Of a stretch of 64,000 nucleotides of DNA, positions 1-10,970 are shown piece by piece; positions within the stretch are counted from its first letter, which is position 1; each line of letters begins with the position of its first letter. Location: NCBI GenBank assembly GCA_014898425.1, contig RCSZ01000002.1:1178001-1242000 (forward strand), read 5' to 3'. The stretch is from Botryotinia globosa (Eukaryota > Ascomycota > Leotiomycetes > Helotiales > Sclerotiniaceae). A program made the position numbers and the translations under genes. The notes beneath the pieces were generated by a model. That model was not told the origin of the DNA. It did not search any database and saw nothing but the letters and a program-made list of their open reading frames with translations.

Positions 1-460
1 GCGCCAAAAGAAGCTAAACTGCGGAGTAGACGTGCTTTCAAGTCTCCATGTTAGTTTAAAACACAAATACAACCATCACGGTAGATCTTACCAAGCAAAA
101 CAACATCTGCTTCAGTAACCTGTGCTAGCTCCTCCAAAGTTTTTTCTCCGATGGATAAGAGATGAAATAGATCCAAATCCCACGCGATACGGATGCAAAC
201 ACTTTCTCCGGGCTTGACATACCATGGATCTCAGCAAATGTTCGGAAACAATACCCATGTAGAGTATTTCACGAAATAAATATACCTGAGAAAGCAACAC
301 TCGCAAGAGCATCAGCGGGAGTTTCTAAAACAAGCGATAAATCTCGAGCTGCAAGACGTAATTTTGTTTTCAGGACGTGGTTTTCCAGGAGTGAAGTGGG
401 CGGATTAGATGCGAGGGTTTCGAGTGCGGAGAGGAGGCTCTCGGGGGATAGAGAAGTCGT
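1..460 (-). CDS. O-methyltransferase, 5' part (runs off left edge)
   Basis: This is the N-terminal part of a SAM-dependent fungal O-methyltransferase of the COMT-like family, acting on small molecules. Predicted exons are 460-286, 229-92 and 34-1, with introns of 56 nt (230-285) and 57 nt (35-91), both in frame at phase 1. The joined product reads TTSLSPESLLSALETLA at its start, then AFSDPWYVKPGESVCIRIAW, DLDLFHLLSIGEKTLEELA and ARLLRSLASFG. That is the dimerisation/winged-helix region typical of this family. The catalytic Rossmann domain lies outside the window. No in-frame ATG exists: the codon at the expected start (458-460, context CACC-ACG-ACT) is ACG, with an in-frame TAA five codons upstream. 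Either initiation is non-AUG, or an upstream exon exists, or the gene is damaged. The substrate cannot be told from this part. Family call fairly sure; start unsure. Confidence 0.72.
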
Positions 461-1138
461 GGTGTGTGGAAATTATATTGAACAATTGAAAATAGTAGGA
501 TGTGTAAAGTAGTGGAATAGGTATGGAATAATCAAATTTTATATGCAACTCAATGGGAATGGATATAGTGCAGCACAAGCAAACACACTGTTGGAAAACA
601 GCCTAAGCGAATGATGAGATTACTTTCCCATGCATTTCGCTCTTTTAGAAGAACATTACTATGTTAAAAAGAGGCAGATACACGATACAGTACTGAACAA
701 ACACTTTCCACGGAAACTCTATCCGAAAACTAGCCCAGCAGAGATCACAGGAAGCCACTAATAATGTATCCAAGCTGGTCCCAACAATCCACAAATCAAT
801 TGTTGTGATTACCGACTCCTGAGACGTGCCGCGAAGAACATGTATGTCTCATCGAAATTATGTTTACCAAAGCAGATACCTGGCGACAATAGTAATAATA
901 ATAATGATGTGAATTTTTATTTCCGTATGTTAGCTGGCTGATAAAAAGCTCAAGGCGCAATGCAGTGTAAAGGGTAAGATAGAGCAAGTATAAACAACGA
1001 ATAACCGGACTAAAGTTCCTACCCATTCACTTACAAGATAATCCATAGTAGATTCCTTTCCCTCTTCAAATATACTACCCCCTATATTTTTTTCCGACAA
1101 ACCCCGTTCAACGTCCCAGTCCCCACCCTCCCTCTCCC
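461..1138. other. Intergenic, O-methyltransferase promoter and YTH gene 3' side
   Basis: No supported gene. The stretch contains a short run of taa/ata triplets near 890-905 and C-rich DNA around 1110-1200 that continues into the last exon of the YTH gene. Minus-strand open frames here lack family features and are short. Confidence 0.5.
537..543 (-). promoter_or_regulatory. TATA-like box of the O-methyltransferase gene
   Basis: On the minus strand the sequence reads TATAAAA about 77 nt upstream of the ACG that stands where the O-methyltransferase start codon is expected. Its spacing supports a transcript whose coding region begins near 460 rather than much further upstream. No other promoter element is obvious. 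Confidence 0.35.
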
Positions 1139-3962
1139 CTATTCACCCCAACTTACTTCCTGACCCCACTCACCCTTTGCCACCTCCTCTCCACCCCCCA
1201 AGACCTCCTCCAACTCCCCATCCAAACACTCACACAGTTCCCTCCCACACCCTTCCTCAACCTCCTGTCCATCCTTCCCAATCAGCACGGGTAAATTCTC
1301 ATTCAATCCATTTCTCAAATGTCCTATCTTCCCAAACCTCACATTACAAATGACTAGCCATCGTACTCGAAATGCTCCGGCGCTCTCCCAATTAATCGAG
1401 TTTTGCCAGGAAGGGACTTTGATTGCGCCGGGGAGGGTTTCCATTCTCGCCTATTGGTTTACCATGATGAGTTTGGGGAATTTGGGAAGAAACACTGGAG
1501 AGGGAATACACACATAACCTTGAAAAGCTCGACTTTTATTGATTGAGAATATCAGAATAACGTTTTTGCAGGTCTCGAAGGCTTCCTTGAAGATCGGTCC
1601 ATTTTGTGCTTGGGTGGTCCATATACCCTTTTAGATATTAGCTGAATCAGTCTTGCTTGCTTGATTCTAGCCCACTTACATCTTCTATACATTTAATAAC
1701 ATTTTCATCGTTGAAGGATTTTACTATGAAATATCTTGTATCTGATAGCGTCAGTATGTGAATGACTCAACTCTCCTCAGGAATATTCTAAAACTATTGG
1801 CAGACACTCGTCACTCAACTTCACAGCAAACAAGACAGTGATTCTGATAGAATACTTTTTAACTAATTGCATGGGTATCAAGAAAACGCTACTAAAGCAA
1901 TCTCTATTGACTTGAAATATGATAAATAGAAGTGTCGGACAAGATGGGTGATTTTCACTGACCACCTTTACCGCCTCGATCAAAACCTCTTGAATCTTTG
2001 TAAGGCTTGCCAAGAGCATTTCGCGATCCAAACCCAGCCTCACTCCTTGACTCATGCGACTCCCAATTACCACGGCCTCTTCCCCGACCTCCTCGACCTC
2101 GATAATTTGGATCAAAGGCCTTTCCCCTGTAACCTCCATGTACTTCAAAAGATCTTTCGCGTGCAGTCCGTGCAGGGGGTCTGCTCTCAAAGGTCCTTAG
2201 ACCGGGTGACACTTCACGATCATTACTGCGGCTTCGACCACGATTACGAGACTCTTCAAAATAAGAACGACCTCCACGGTCACCGTTGGCGCGGCGAGAG
2301 GAATCATAGTCTACCGAACTTTGCCGACGGCGATTTTCATGTTCTCGATCATCAAGGCGTGCCACTTTTCCATAGTTCGCTTCCCCTTGAGAATCTTGGA
2401 CTTCACTGTAGTTGCGCTTGTTAGATGTCAAACGATCATGAAGATCTGTAGGCTCCGCTACCGCTGGGGTATTCTGAGGCTGCATTAAGCTGTTCATCAA
2501 GTTCCCTACGTTAAAATTCACAAGACTTTGACCGTCTTGTATACCTGCTAAGAGCTTGGCTTTTTGTTCTTCCAATTCCTTCAGAGCTCGTGCAGTTTTC
2601 AAGAATTTGTTTCTGTGTACTACATCATGATACTGAGTCATATCCAGCCATTCCCTCAAATCAGTGTCATGGGGTAAAACTTGTGCCAATGTTGGTGGTT
2701 TAGACTCTCGTGGAGATTTGATTTCTTCCTTCGCAGCCTCGGGACGGCGATAATCATCATTATTATCACGAGAAAATCTGCGTGGGTGATGTTTTTTGTC
2801 AGTGTCTTGATGCGACTTCTTCTCATATCTATGATCGGAGGCTGGATTTCTCTCTAGTCGATAATTGCCCTCTTCTCTGCGTTCATCTCGAAAACGAGGA
2901 GGTTCAGGTTTTGATGGCTGTGCTTGTGCTGGACGTCGAGTCAAGGGGCCAGGTTCTTCAGCCTTTACACGAATATAAGCTGGTCGAATTATACGCTCAT
3001 CTTCCGGTTTAAGAGACTTATCATTAACGTTAGCCGATTTTATATTGATCTGATTTCCTTTTGGCTCCGTGGGCGGAAGCTTCTTAGGGCTAGGCTCATC
3101 TAGTATCTCTCCTTCCGACATCGACCCATTTCTAACATTCCTGACTTCGCCCTCTGCTAGAAAAGTATTGCCAGATCGATCACTGCTAGATTTCTTGATT
3201 TTTGTAGGAGTTCCTGAAATTTGGGGGTTCGCAGATACCATGTTTGTATTGATAGGAGGTGTAGTTTTGGCAGTACCATTTCCTGCCACAGGGTTCATTT
3301 TTGGTCCTGTTCTTGGTTTGGTTTCAGAATAATCGGAAATGAGATCATTTATCTCTTTTTCCCGGCGTAAGTGTTCGTCGGTATTTACCCCTTGAGCAGG
3401 ACTCTTAGGGGATGGTTGTAATGAGCTCGACGATTCTATCACAGTTGTTTGTTTTGCTGGCGCAAGAACTGGTGGGGTAGCTGAGTTGGCTCGGCCTTCT
3501 TTTCCCTTCATCAGTCTCGCCCTTAATTCGGCAGTTTTGGCAGCAAGCTGTTCTTTCGTCGGCGTAGGAGTAGGAGGAGCCACACTATTATTAGTTGAGT
3601 TCAATTGAGGGGAGTACTGGGCAGGTAGGAAGAGGTTAGCTGTATGCGCTTGCTCCCTAAAGTCCAAAGTAAAGGTTAGGTCGTCTGTCCCAAGCACTTA
3701 CTGGTGGTCGATTGGGAGATATAAATTGATTTTGTGCGAAAGCTGCCTGATTGTACATAGGGATCTCGGGAGAGAAGCCATTGTAACCATCAATACTCAT
3801 TTCATCATATTGTAATATGTTTGGTTGTTGAAAGAAATTTGGGCCTGGTCCACCGCCAGAGAAAGGAGACTGTAGTGGTGTATTTCCAGATAGATCATCT
3901 TGATTGAAATTGTTTGGTTGATATTGTCCATTGTTTGGAAAGCCGTTATTTGTTGGCCACAT
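1139..3962 (-). CDS. YTH-domain RNA-binding protein with RGG box
   Basis: Predicted m6A-type RNA reader of the YTH family. Five exons are predicted: 3962-3702, 3616-1963, 1741-1680, 1627-1514 and 1450-1139, giving about 800 residues. All junction phases match (introns 85, 221, 52 and 63 nt). Residues 1-640 are low-complexity: Asn/Gln-rich start, Pro/Ser/charged middle, a helical stretch (LREWLDMTQYHDVVHRNKFL, about residue 410), then an Arg/Gly box (YRGRGGRGRGRG) just before the YTH domain. The YTH domain (about 640-770) reads DTRYFIVKSFNDENVIKCIE, GIWTTQ, NVILIFSINKSRAFQGYARM, PSWQNSINW and VLIGKDGQEVEEGCG. Trp662 (GIW) and Trp712 (PSW) correspond to aromatic-cage tryptophans of the family, and the C-terminal part resembles the YTHDC1 type. 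TTACAG directly before the ATG suggests a 5'-UTR intron. Without splicing, the large exon appears to stop at 1955 as a separate RGG protein. Confidence 0.87.
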
Positions 3963-4842
3963 GGCTGTAACAAGAATTTGTTAAGTTGACTGAGTCTTTT
4001 GTTGAGTCCAAGGTTCGACGACTTGTTCCAAATTGGATATTTTATATTTCTGAAAGTAATCCGTACAATGATTTTTTTTCTCGCAAACTATATCGAAAGA
4101 CTTGTAAGAGTGAATATTCTCAATGAATGAATAAATGAATGAGTGATAGATTGGTTAACTGTATTGTGGTACAATCGAATTAGATATTTGAAGTACTTGA
4201 ACTTTGCAAAACCATATTATGACGAAGTAGCTTGAAGGGCTTCTGCTTCTTATCCTTCTTCTTATCCCTTGAACTTTGGTGTATGTGAAAGACCTTTTTC
4301 CGCAGTCTTCTATAAATTATAAGAGAAAGATCTGCTGAAAGACCAGTAAAAAGAAAAGAGTGGAAGAAGAAATGTAATAGTAGTAGTAAGTTGTATTAAT
4401 GCAATGATATTTTTTGCTTGTAAGGTTGAAATAAAGTGCAAGCTTGGTTAAGTGGCAGATGTGAAGTGTGAACACTTTTCGAGATATGCAGCTAGCTCCT
4501 AAACCGAGCTAGTGGAATGCCTTAGGCGGTAAACGACATGAAGATAAACCATGTGAAAAGATACCTATCTAATGATTGATGCAGCTTTCCGATTGATTGG
4601 AATGGGATAATTCTACTTTATTTTGGTGATGCAACTTTCCAATTGGGGATAATTTACTGGTTATTGGTCGATTTTGAAAAGAATGCAGTTTTCCGATTGG
4701 ATACTATTGAATACCTACCTATGTATTTGACGGAAAGAGAAAGCTCACAAGTAGCCTACCAGAGTTAACTCTCACTTGTGATGTTCTAATAAAATACCAA
4801 TATCATCCCAGCATTTACAAATCCCCAACTGTTGTTTCCATG
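3963..4842. other. Intergenic, YTH promoter and GPI18 3' side
   Basis: No supported gene. The minus-strand sequence just upstream of the YTH start looks like the 3' end of a leader intron (pyrimidine tract, TTACAG). The rest is AT-rich and holds an imperfect ctt-rich stretch near 4245-4270. The stop of the GPI18 gene is at 4843. Confidence 0.5.
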
Positions 4843-6289
4843 TCATGCAGGAGGTAAGAATGATGAGAACAAACCACTCTGGATGCCGGCATATATTATC
4901 ATGAACCTTCCAACCATTGTGGCTGTTGGACCCTTTCCTCTCCCAACCAAAGCCGCCATATACCATAAATATACAGGAGAAGATGATGAGATCCTTGTAA
5001 TAATCTGAACATGACCGCTTATGAACGTGTATACTGTGAGAATCAACTGCGAGAGCGCTAGATTCCGGATGATCTGGACTTTATCGGCTTGTCGGACCCC
5101 GTTGATTGGCGGTTTGATTTCTTTCTGCGAGGTGACTGGGGTTTGTTGGAAGTGAGAGTCCCGTAATACCTCATTGCCAGATACTCCCAAGATTACGAGC
5201 ATAGGCATTGCAAGTAGAAACAGAGGTATGTTTGAGATTGTCCAATATTTGAACGGTCCGTTATTCCTAGTGAATGTTAGATACGATCCGCTTTCCATCA
5301 ATCCATCGACATACCAATAAAAAGCCTGCACAAAAGCATATATACTTGGCAAGGTATTCGAACACCATACTCTTGGATTCGTGATGACCGTTGCCCCACA
5401 GTACTCTTGATATGCGATGTACTGTGGTGTGAGAAAACCAATCCCAACACACACGCCTCCCAAACCAGTGATGATGAGGCGACGAATGGTGGGCATATTG
5501 AACCCATTACTCAGACTCAAGAGAATTCTGAATGCTTCCTCAAGCAGGAGAAGCCCATTGAGCAATGCATTGCTTCTGAAAGTAGTAGCAAGTCCGAATA
5601 GCACGCCAGAAATAAGAACAAGAAGGTCGTGGCCTAAAGTTCTGTTGCTCACTCCAGACCCAAAACTTTTCGTAAAAAGGAGTGCTCCCAAAAATGTCAA
5701 TAGCGCAGTCGAACTCTCAGCATATGGAGCCGACAGGAATATTCCAGCTGGTGATATGATGTGCAGAAGAGCAGTAACCAAAGCAAATCTCTTTGATGGG
5801 TAGAGTGCTAAGGTCAGGCTATGCAGGGCAAGAGTCGAAAACAAATGGGAGATGTGAGCAATCAAGACCCCCACAAACCCCTCCAGCCCATCATAGTGGG
5901 GTACCCCAAGGTATTCAAGTCCTACCTTGGTCAACGACGTGTACAGACAGGCAGTTATTTCCGTACTTACCCATCGTGCTGAATTTTATGATGCGGGTGA
6001 AGCCCCACCCGAACGCCCATTCTTGCTCAAAGACATATCCGCGATTTGACGCGTGTACGAAGTAAATTGCATCCCATCTTACCAACTTGCCGATGAGGTA
6101 CTGCACTACCGATGGTAACTTCTTTTTTCCAATCGAATGCAGACTCGATAGTAACAAACTGGTAGATGTGTCATAGCCTGGACCTGGACTACAAGCTGCA
6201 ATGAGCAGAAGCGAGATCTTCCAGAGTATAAAACATAGTATCAAGGTACGAAGTGGTGCTCCAAGTGGATGAAGATATATCGAAGCCAT
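4843..6289 (-). CDS. GPI18: GPI mannosyltransferase 2 (PIG-V/Gpi18)
   Basis: ER membrane enzyme that adds the second mannose of the GPI anchor precursor from dolichol-phosphate-mannose. Exons 6289-5971 and 5921-4843 flank a 49-nt intron (GTAAGT donor, TTGAC branch, GGTAG acceptor) and give about 465 residues, a usual length for fungal Gpi18. Family motifs are VRWDAIYFVHASNRGY and EQEWAFGWGFTR in exon 1, and HISHLFSTLALHSLTLALYP and SPAGIFLSAPYAESSTALLTF early in exon 2, with the typical C-terminal LFSSFLPPA. Many hydrophobic segments fit a multi-pass protein, and the first (about residues 13-32) may act as a signal anchor. The donor sugar depends on GDP-mannose, made by the guanylyltransferase at 38083-39421. 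Plus-strand open frames inside this gene are antisense shadows. Confidence 0.93.
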
Positions 6290-8455
6290 AATAACGAAAT
6301 GAGGTTTCGGCAGTTAGTTAGGTTCAGCCCTTTAGAGAGAATGGACACTTCACATCATATTCCTTGTGTGTTCCTCGACAGGGGTTGCGATAAGATTAGG
6401 AAGCGGTGAAATGACATTCACATCTCGCTAAGCAGCGGTTACCCGAGGGATTCGATGCCAAGAGATTTGAATCTGTAATGGAGATATAAGAATTTCCGTA
6501 CCTTGCGAATTTATGGATCTTGTACGATTCAAAACTTCAATGGATATATTAAGGACCCAGGATTTTGAAGGTCTTGTTGTGCGAAGTTCTACCATCGTAA
6601 GAGTAAGAGTAAACAGAAACAAGCTAAAGAGGATCAATCATAATCCAAAGCTAATCAGGCTTATTCTTATTAACAGTGGGTACCAAGGTCCTCGATGGCT
6701 TGCAGGAAGAATTATATTTCGTTGTTCTATGAACTGATGGATATAATAAGTATCTAGGTAGCAGATACTCATAAGTGTACGTACGAAGTACGCCTTTCCT
6801 GATGCGGTTTTTGATCAAATTTTGGTTGATTGGAAGTTAATTTTTCTTCTTTTGAAACTAGCCTATTTTTATCCTAATCTCATTAGAATGATTAGACAGA
6901 TTTCATGACTAGCTTCAGTCAAGGCCCTAATTAACTACCCAGTATCATCTCTTGCCCCAAACTCCTTTCGAAGAATATCATTAGCTAGATCCTGATACCA
7001 AGAGAGAGAAAAGTATAGAGGAAGAGCCCTGTCGTGTAGCACGGCGCAACAGTTGAAGTATCTACTGTACTGTATTGATCATCTGGTAATCGAGATCGAG
7101 TCATTGGGACCCCTGCGATCAAAAGCAACTAATGAGAATTGCAGCAATACAATACCTTTAGCACAGTACGAACGAAGTGTGAAAATTCAAGATTTTCGAA
7201 TCAGGGCTGCATCGGAAAATGTAAATGTTTCCATAAGTCCGTAAGGATTATACGCCGTAGACCACTTGCTGGTAATACAACAAAACGTGTATTTCCAAGG
7301 CTGTCTTGAGGAAAGGATATTCAGAATGAGCGTAATGAATGAATGACTTCATCTAGATACTGCCTAGTAGATAGGTGTAAATTTTCTAGATTATTTTCTA
7401 TAACAACAATCACTCTTGTATTAAGCGTCGTTTGATAGTTGTCCGATCTTCCGCCGATATAGATTACTACCTACCCTTGAGCTACCTATCTCCTATGATT
7501 CGATGAAACAGAAATTTCGGATCTCGGACCCAATCCGAGGAACCCGAAAACATTCCCTGCACCGACCTCACCGACCTCACCGACCTCACCGACCTCTCTT
7601 TTCTGCCATGACATGAACCCCATCCATCCCTCACCTGCAATGACAAACTCTTTCTTCTTATCGAGGTCAATCGTGCATGCCCTTATGAAAATTCTATGCA
7701 GTCGTGTGGAGAGGGCTCGGAGGGTTAAAAAAACAAACGCATGGTTTGATATATACAGAGTACATTATACGTTAGGTGGGGCTTTTGCTGAGCCTTGGAG
7801 ACCAAATTCGCATGGCAGGTAGGGTTACAGCCTACAGGTGTTTGTTTATATGCAGCATCGGCTGATCATTGTAAGGGATGTTCAAGTACCTGATCAAGGA
7901 TTACCTACCTACTTCAAATTACTGACGTCTATTTGTTGCTTCCAGAAACATACAAAAGAGGTATGTATTGCCAGACCCGGTCTTTCCGTCTGGAACTCCA
8001 CTCGGATTTAGTTTATTTGATCCAAGGGATTGAACCTTCTTTTGTTTGTCAACACTTCAAGGTTACCAGATTAGTTCCCAGCCAACTCATACATACTTAG
8101 GTTAGACGTTACTGCTGACATTCAACTCTTTCATTCGAATGCTGTCTGCTTCTCTATTCTATCTCCTTCAATTTTTACGTCGCTGTGCGGGATTTGCTGA
8201 CCATATCGAACAATGATGACTGTGTGAATAGATCTCTGGTGTTGTAAGACCTATCTTGAGCCTCCCCGCGAATGTCTGACCACAAGCACACTCAATATAA
8301 AGTCTATTCCACAAGCTCTTACGTCTGTGTGAATTTGAAAACAAGCAGTATCGTTATAGTCTGATTTCAGCCATTAGATCAATCCACCTTCTTGGCTTTA
8401 TACATACATTTTTCCTAGCCTACTCTCTACCAGCCCTCCGAACATATCTCCTTCC
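6290..8455. other. Intergenic, divergent promoter region
   Basis: About 2.2 kb between the divergent GPI18 gene and the next plus-strand gene, with no supported coding region. It contains four copies of a 9-mer at 7561-7596 and scattered tacctacc motifs. Small open frames (for example 6513-6737 and 7613-7822) lack recognisable motifs and splice-supported extensions. Confidence 0.5.
7561..7596. repeat. Tandem repeat, 9-mer x4
   Basis: The unit ACCGACCTC occurs four times head to tail without interruption. It lies in intergenic DNA between GPI18 and the unrecognised 606-residue gene. Confidence 0.9.
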
Positions 8456-8632
8456 ATGCATACGGAGAACATCGAGACTAGTAGCGACCCCAAAGCCTCG
8501 AAACTTTTCAGATCCTCCAAAAAGGCAACTTCGCAGTCGCGGATACCTTCTCCCACGAGGACGTCCCTTTACTGGGACGTCCCTTCTCACCAATATGCTT
8601 CTGCATTCAGCAGCCGGCATGCACAACCATGA
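8456..8632 (+). other. Upstream ORF overlapping the start of the next gene
   Basis: A 58-codon ATG-started frame (MHTENIETSSDPKASKLFRS and onward, ending SSRHAQP-stop) overlaps the first 38 nt of the 8595 frame in a different register. Its Ser/Lys/Pro-rich composition resembles the N-terminus of the downstream protein, so it could be the true 5' coding exon joined by a splice I could not find (the only GT...AG candidate, 8633-8668, is just 36 nt and does not avoid the stop). Otherwise it is a regulatory uORF. A 10-nt direct repeat (gacgtccctt) lies inside it. Confidence 0.3.
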
Positions 8633-10415
8633 GTACTCACATTCTACCCTTCCTGCTCGTCCTCGCAGCGATTTCATGCCTAAAAGATCACCTTTGAATC
8701 GATCATCTTTTTCGAATCCTGGCCCAGAATTATCCACAACTAATGAAGATTCAATACCGGCCTTATCAACTCGACGCTCAAGAGCATTATCCGAATATAT
8801 ACCTCGCAAATCAGAACATCAACAGCTGCATACTGTTCGATTCCAAGAGACTGAACCGGAGAGAATGAGCGAAGATGGCAGATCAATTGCGAACTCGGAA
8901 GGAAGTCGGTCGACAATTGGAGGTCGACGGCGCAGGAGATCATCCAAAGCTAGCACAGCATACAGCTTGGCACATCCAGCTCCGACTTTGACACACAAGC
9001 AGCGGTTATTGAATATTCGCCCAAAATTGCTAATGCAATTGCAATTATTGTCAGTCGATAAAAGGCCCAAACCTACATTAGATGTCCTTCCTTCGACCGT
9101 TGTCGTCTCCAGATTGGACAAGAGATTTCCTCGGATGTTCAGAGGAAAAGGTGAATTGGGTGCAAATGACATAATGATTGTAAAGAGCGAAGACTACGAT
9201 ACACCGGATCACTCCATTGATGATACAGATTCTGATGAGGAGGCGTTCTCGCATAGAGATCTTGTTGCAGTTATTTGCCAGATGCCCAAAGATGAAGGGG
9301 GCTCTCAAGGAAAAGCCGAGATAGTTTTAGGCGATGGTTCTGTGTGGTTAGCATGCCCACTGCCAACAGGTTCTTATGAAATGACGAAGTTTGACGAATC
9401 AGGAGCAAAGGTGACCACTATTCGATGGGTTAAAAGAGCATATCATCACAATATTTCTGATTTGCCCAACAACGATGTCAAATTCAATTTCAGTATCATA
9501 GATCCAAATTCACGCCGCCACGCAATTATGGCGACTATAACTCAAACAAAATTGGACATCCCGGATTATTATACCTCATTATCTCCTCCGCCTGGAACGG
9601 AAACCACAACGACACCGGTGAGTGAGGTATCTGGTGAGCTCGAAGATGAGGATGTCGAGATGGACACGATCATCGAGCGAATGCCTCAACTTATGGACGA
9701 GACTACGAGGACTTTGATTCAAGTCACGGGAATATGGGTTTCTTTACGCCAAGGCTGGTCTCCTTATTTCAAATACAATGATGCTATGGCTACCTTCAGC
9801 CAAAATAAAGGCTCAAGAGACTCTATGAACGGGAGAACTAGAACATCTTCAGTGACACCAGATCAAATGCGATCAACGTCTTTTACTGCTCTGACTTCTA
9901 CTCGCTCAAGCACACCTGAATCTGCATTTGGGGTCATTGGTGAAAAGATTCTCAGATGCAATATTGGTAAAGCAAATTCCGTCGCAGCGTCTTCGTCACA
10001 GGATACGATTACATCACCAAGGCGAGCGAGAGCCACATCTACTGGTGCTGCGTTCATGCAAAGGGCTGCAAGCCGCAGAATAAACACAATTGCCAGCGAT
10101 AGTGAAGGAGAAAGCATATCTCAAATTCCGGAGAAGAGCCAAAGTCAAAATGACAAGGCAAATGTCTCGAACCGCGTTTCTTGTCCTCCTGGGCTAGGTA
10201 CCGCTGCGTCACCAGCGCAGACTCCTCATCGAAGAGTGCAGTCTGCTCATATGATTCCGAGCACAAATACACAAAACGCTGGCAACAAAATTATGGATGG
10301 GCAGAGCGAAGATGGCCATGGCAAACCTCATCCAGTGAAACGGAAGAACAGCCGATGGAAATCGTTTATTAACTGTATTCGCCGTCGACCTTCTTCTCGT
10401 TCCCCCCTGTCGTAA
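8595..10415 (+). CDS. Conserved-looking protein of unknown function
   Basis: A single open frame of 606 residues; I do not recognise the family. The N-terminus (1-120) is Ser/Arg/Pro-rich with a basic run (GGRRRRRSSK). A more ordered middle part (about 130-330) starts with LTHKQRLLNIRPKLLMQLQL and contains hydrophobic/aromatic-patterned segments such as DGSVWLACPLPTGSYEMTKF and KFNFSIIDPNSRRHAIMATI, which suggest a beta-rich domain. An acidic stretch (EDEDVEMDTIIERMPQLMDE) follows, then a segment with VTGIWVSLRQGWSPYFKYND. The rest is disordered and Ser/Thr-rich, ending in a basic tail (KRKNSRWKSFINCIRRRPSS). The basic patches could be nuclear-localisation or membrane-binding signals; this is inference. 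The start is uncertain because an overlapping upstream ORF has similar composition. Confidence 0.75.
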   Translation: MLLHSAAGMHNHEYSHSTLPARPRSDFMPKRSPLNRSSFSNPGPELSTTNEDSIPALSTRRSRALSEYIPRKSEHQQLHTVRFQETEPERMSEDGRSIANSEGSRSTIGGRRRRRSSKASTAYSLAHPAPTLTHKQRLLNIRPKLLMQLQLLSVDKRPKPTLDVLPSTVVVSRLDKRFPRMFRGKGELGANDIMIVKSEDYDTPDHSIDDTDSDEEAFSHRDLVAVICQMPKDEGGSQGKAEIVLGDGSVWLACPLPTGSYEMTKFDESGAKVTTIRWVKRAYHHNISDLPNNDVKFNFSIIDPNSRRHAIMATITQTKLDIPDYYTSLSPPPGTETTTTPVSEVSGELEDEDVEMDTIIERMPQLMDETTRTLIQVTGIWVSLRQGWSPYFKYNDAMATFSQNKGSRDSMNGRTRTSSVTPDQMRSTSFTALTSTRSSTPESAFGVIGEKILRCNIGKANSVAASSSQDTITSPRRARATSTGAAFMQRAASRRINTIASDSEGESISQIPEKSQSQNDKANVSNRVSCPPGLGTAASPAQTPHRRVQSAHMIPSTNTQNAGNKIMDGQSEDGHGKPHPVKRKNSRWKSFINCIRRRPSSRSPLS

Positions 10416-10733
10416 CATTAACAGGAAATACTATTGTATCAATACTGGCGTTATTATCATAAAAGGCATTGGGTTTAGGCATATATAAATTTTGGAATAT
10501 GAGGCACATTGGATGTGTGTTTGGCTTGGCGTTGGTAGATATCACTCCGGCATATTCTTTTTTTCTTGGGAACACAACATGATACTCCGTCAACTCTTGC
10601 TTGTATTTTTTATATATAGTATAGCCCGTCGGCTCTATGGATTAAGTAGATTTTTGTCCAAATAATGAAAAAGCATACTTCTTCTCACGACCTTTGGAAT
10701 ACAATGTTATTTATCATCTCGTGTTTAGTCAGC

Positions 10734-10755
10734 ATGCTTGCTTGCTTGCTTGCTT
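10734..10755. repeat. (GCTT)n microsatellite
   Basis: Five consecutive gctt units in the 3' flank of the unrecognised 606-residue gene. Confidence 0.85.
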
Positions 10756-10910
10756 TTGGAATTCCTTCAAGACAGTAACACAACCCAGCTAGCAGGTACC
10801 TATCTAGATATATATTCAATGTGAACCTTACGTACGGCTAATTGCCTAACAAGAATTCCCTCTTTTGCATAAACAGCCTCTGATATTCACTTCCATTGAT
10901 TCTCGTGAAT

Positions 10911-10970
10911 GGATTGATTGATGAGTGACTGACTGATTAACTGACTGATTGATTGACTAACTTATAACTG
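10911..10970. repeat. Degenerate GATT/GACT tetranucleotide repeat
   Basis: Alternating gatt, gact and gagt tetranucleotides run for about 60 nt in intergenic DNA, a decayed microsatellite. Confidence 0.75.

Noticed and set aside
1948..2424. 158-codon plus-strand frame
   Set aside because: Antisense to the RGG region of the YTH gene; runs of Arg/Gly codons keep it open.
3617..3701. Alternative acceptor TTTAG in the first YTH intron
   Set aside because: It would shift the frame; only the CAG at 3617-3619 keeps phase 0 with exon 1.
5417..5803. 128-codon plus-strand frame
   Set aside because: Antisense shadow of the GPI18 gene.
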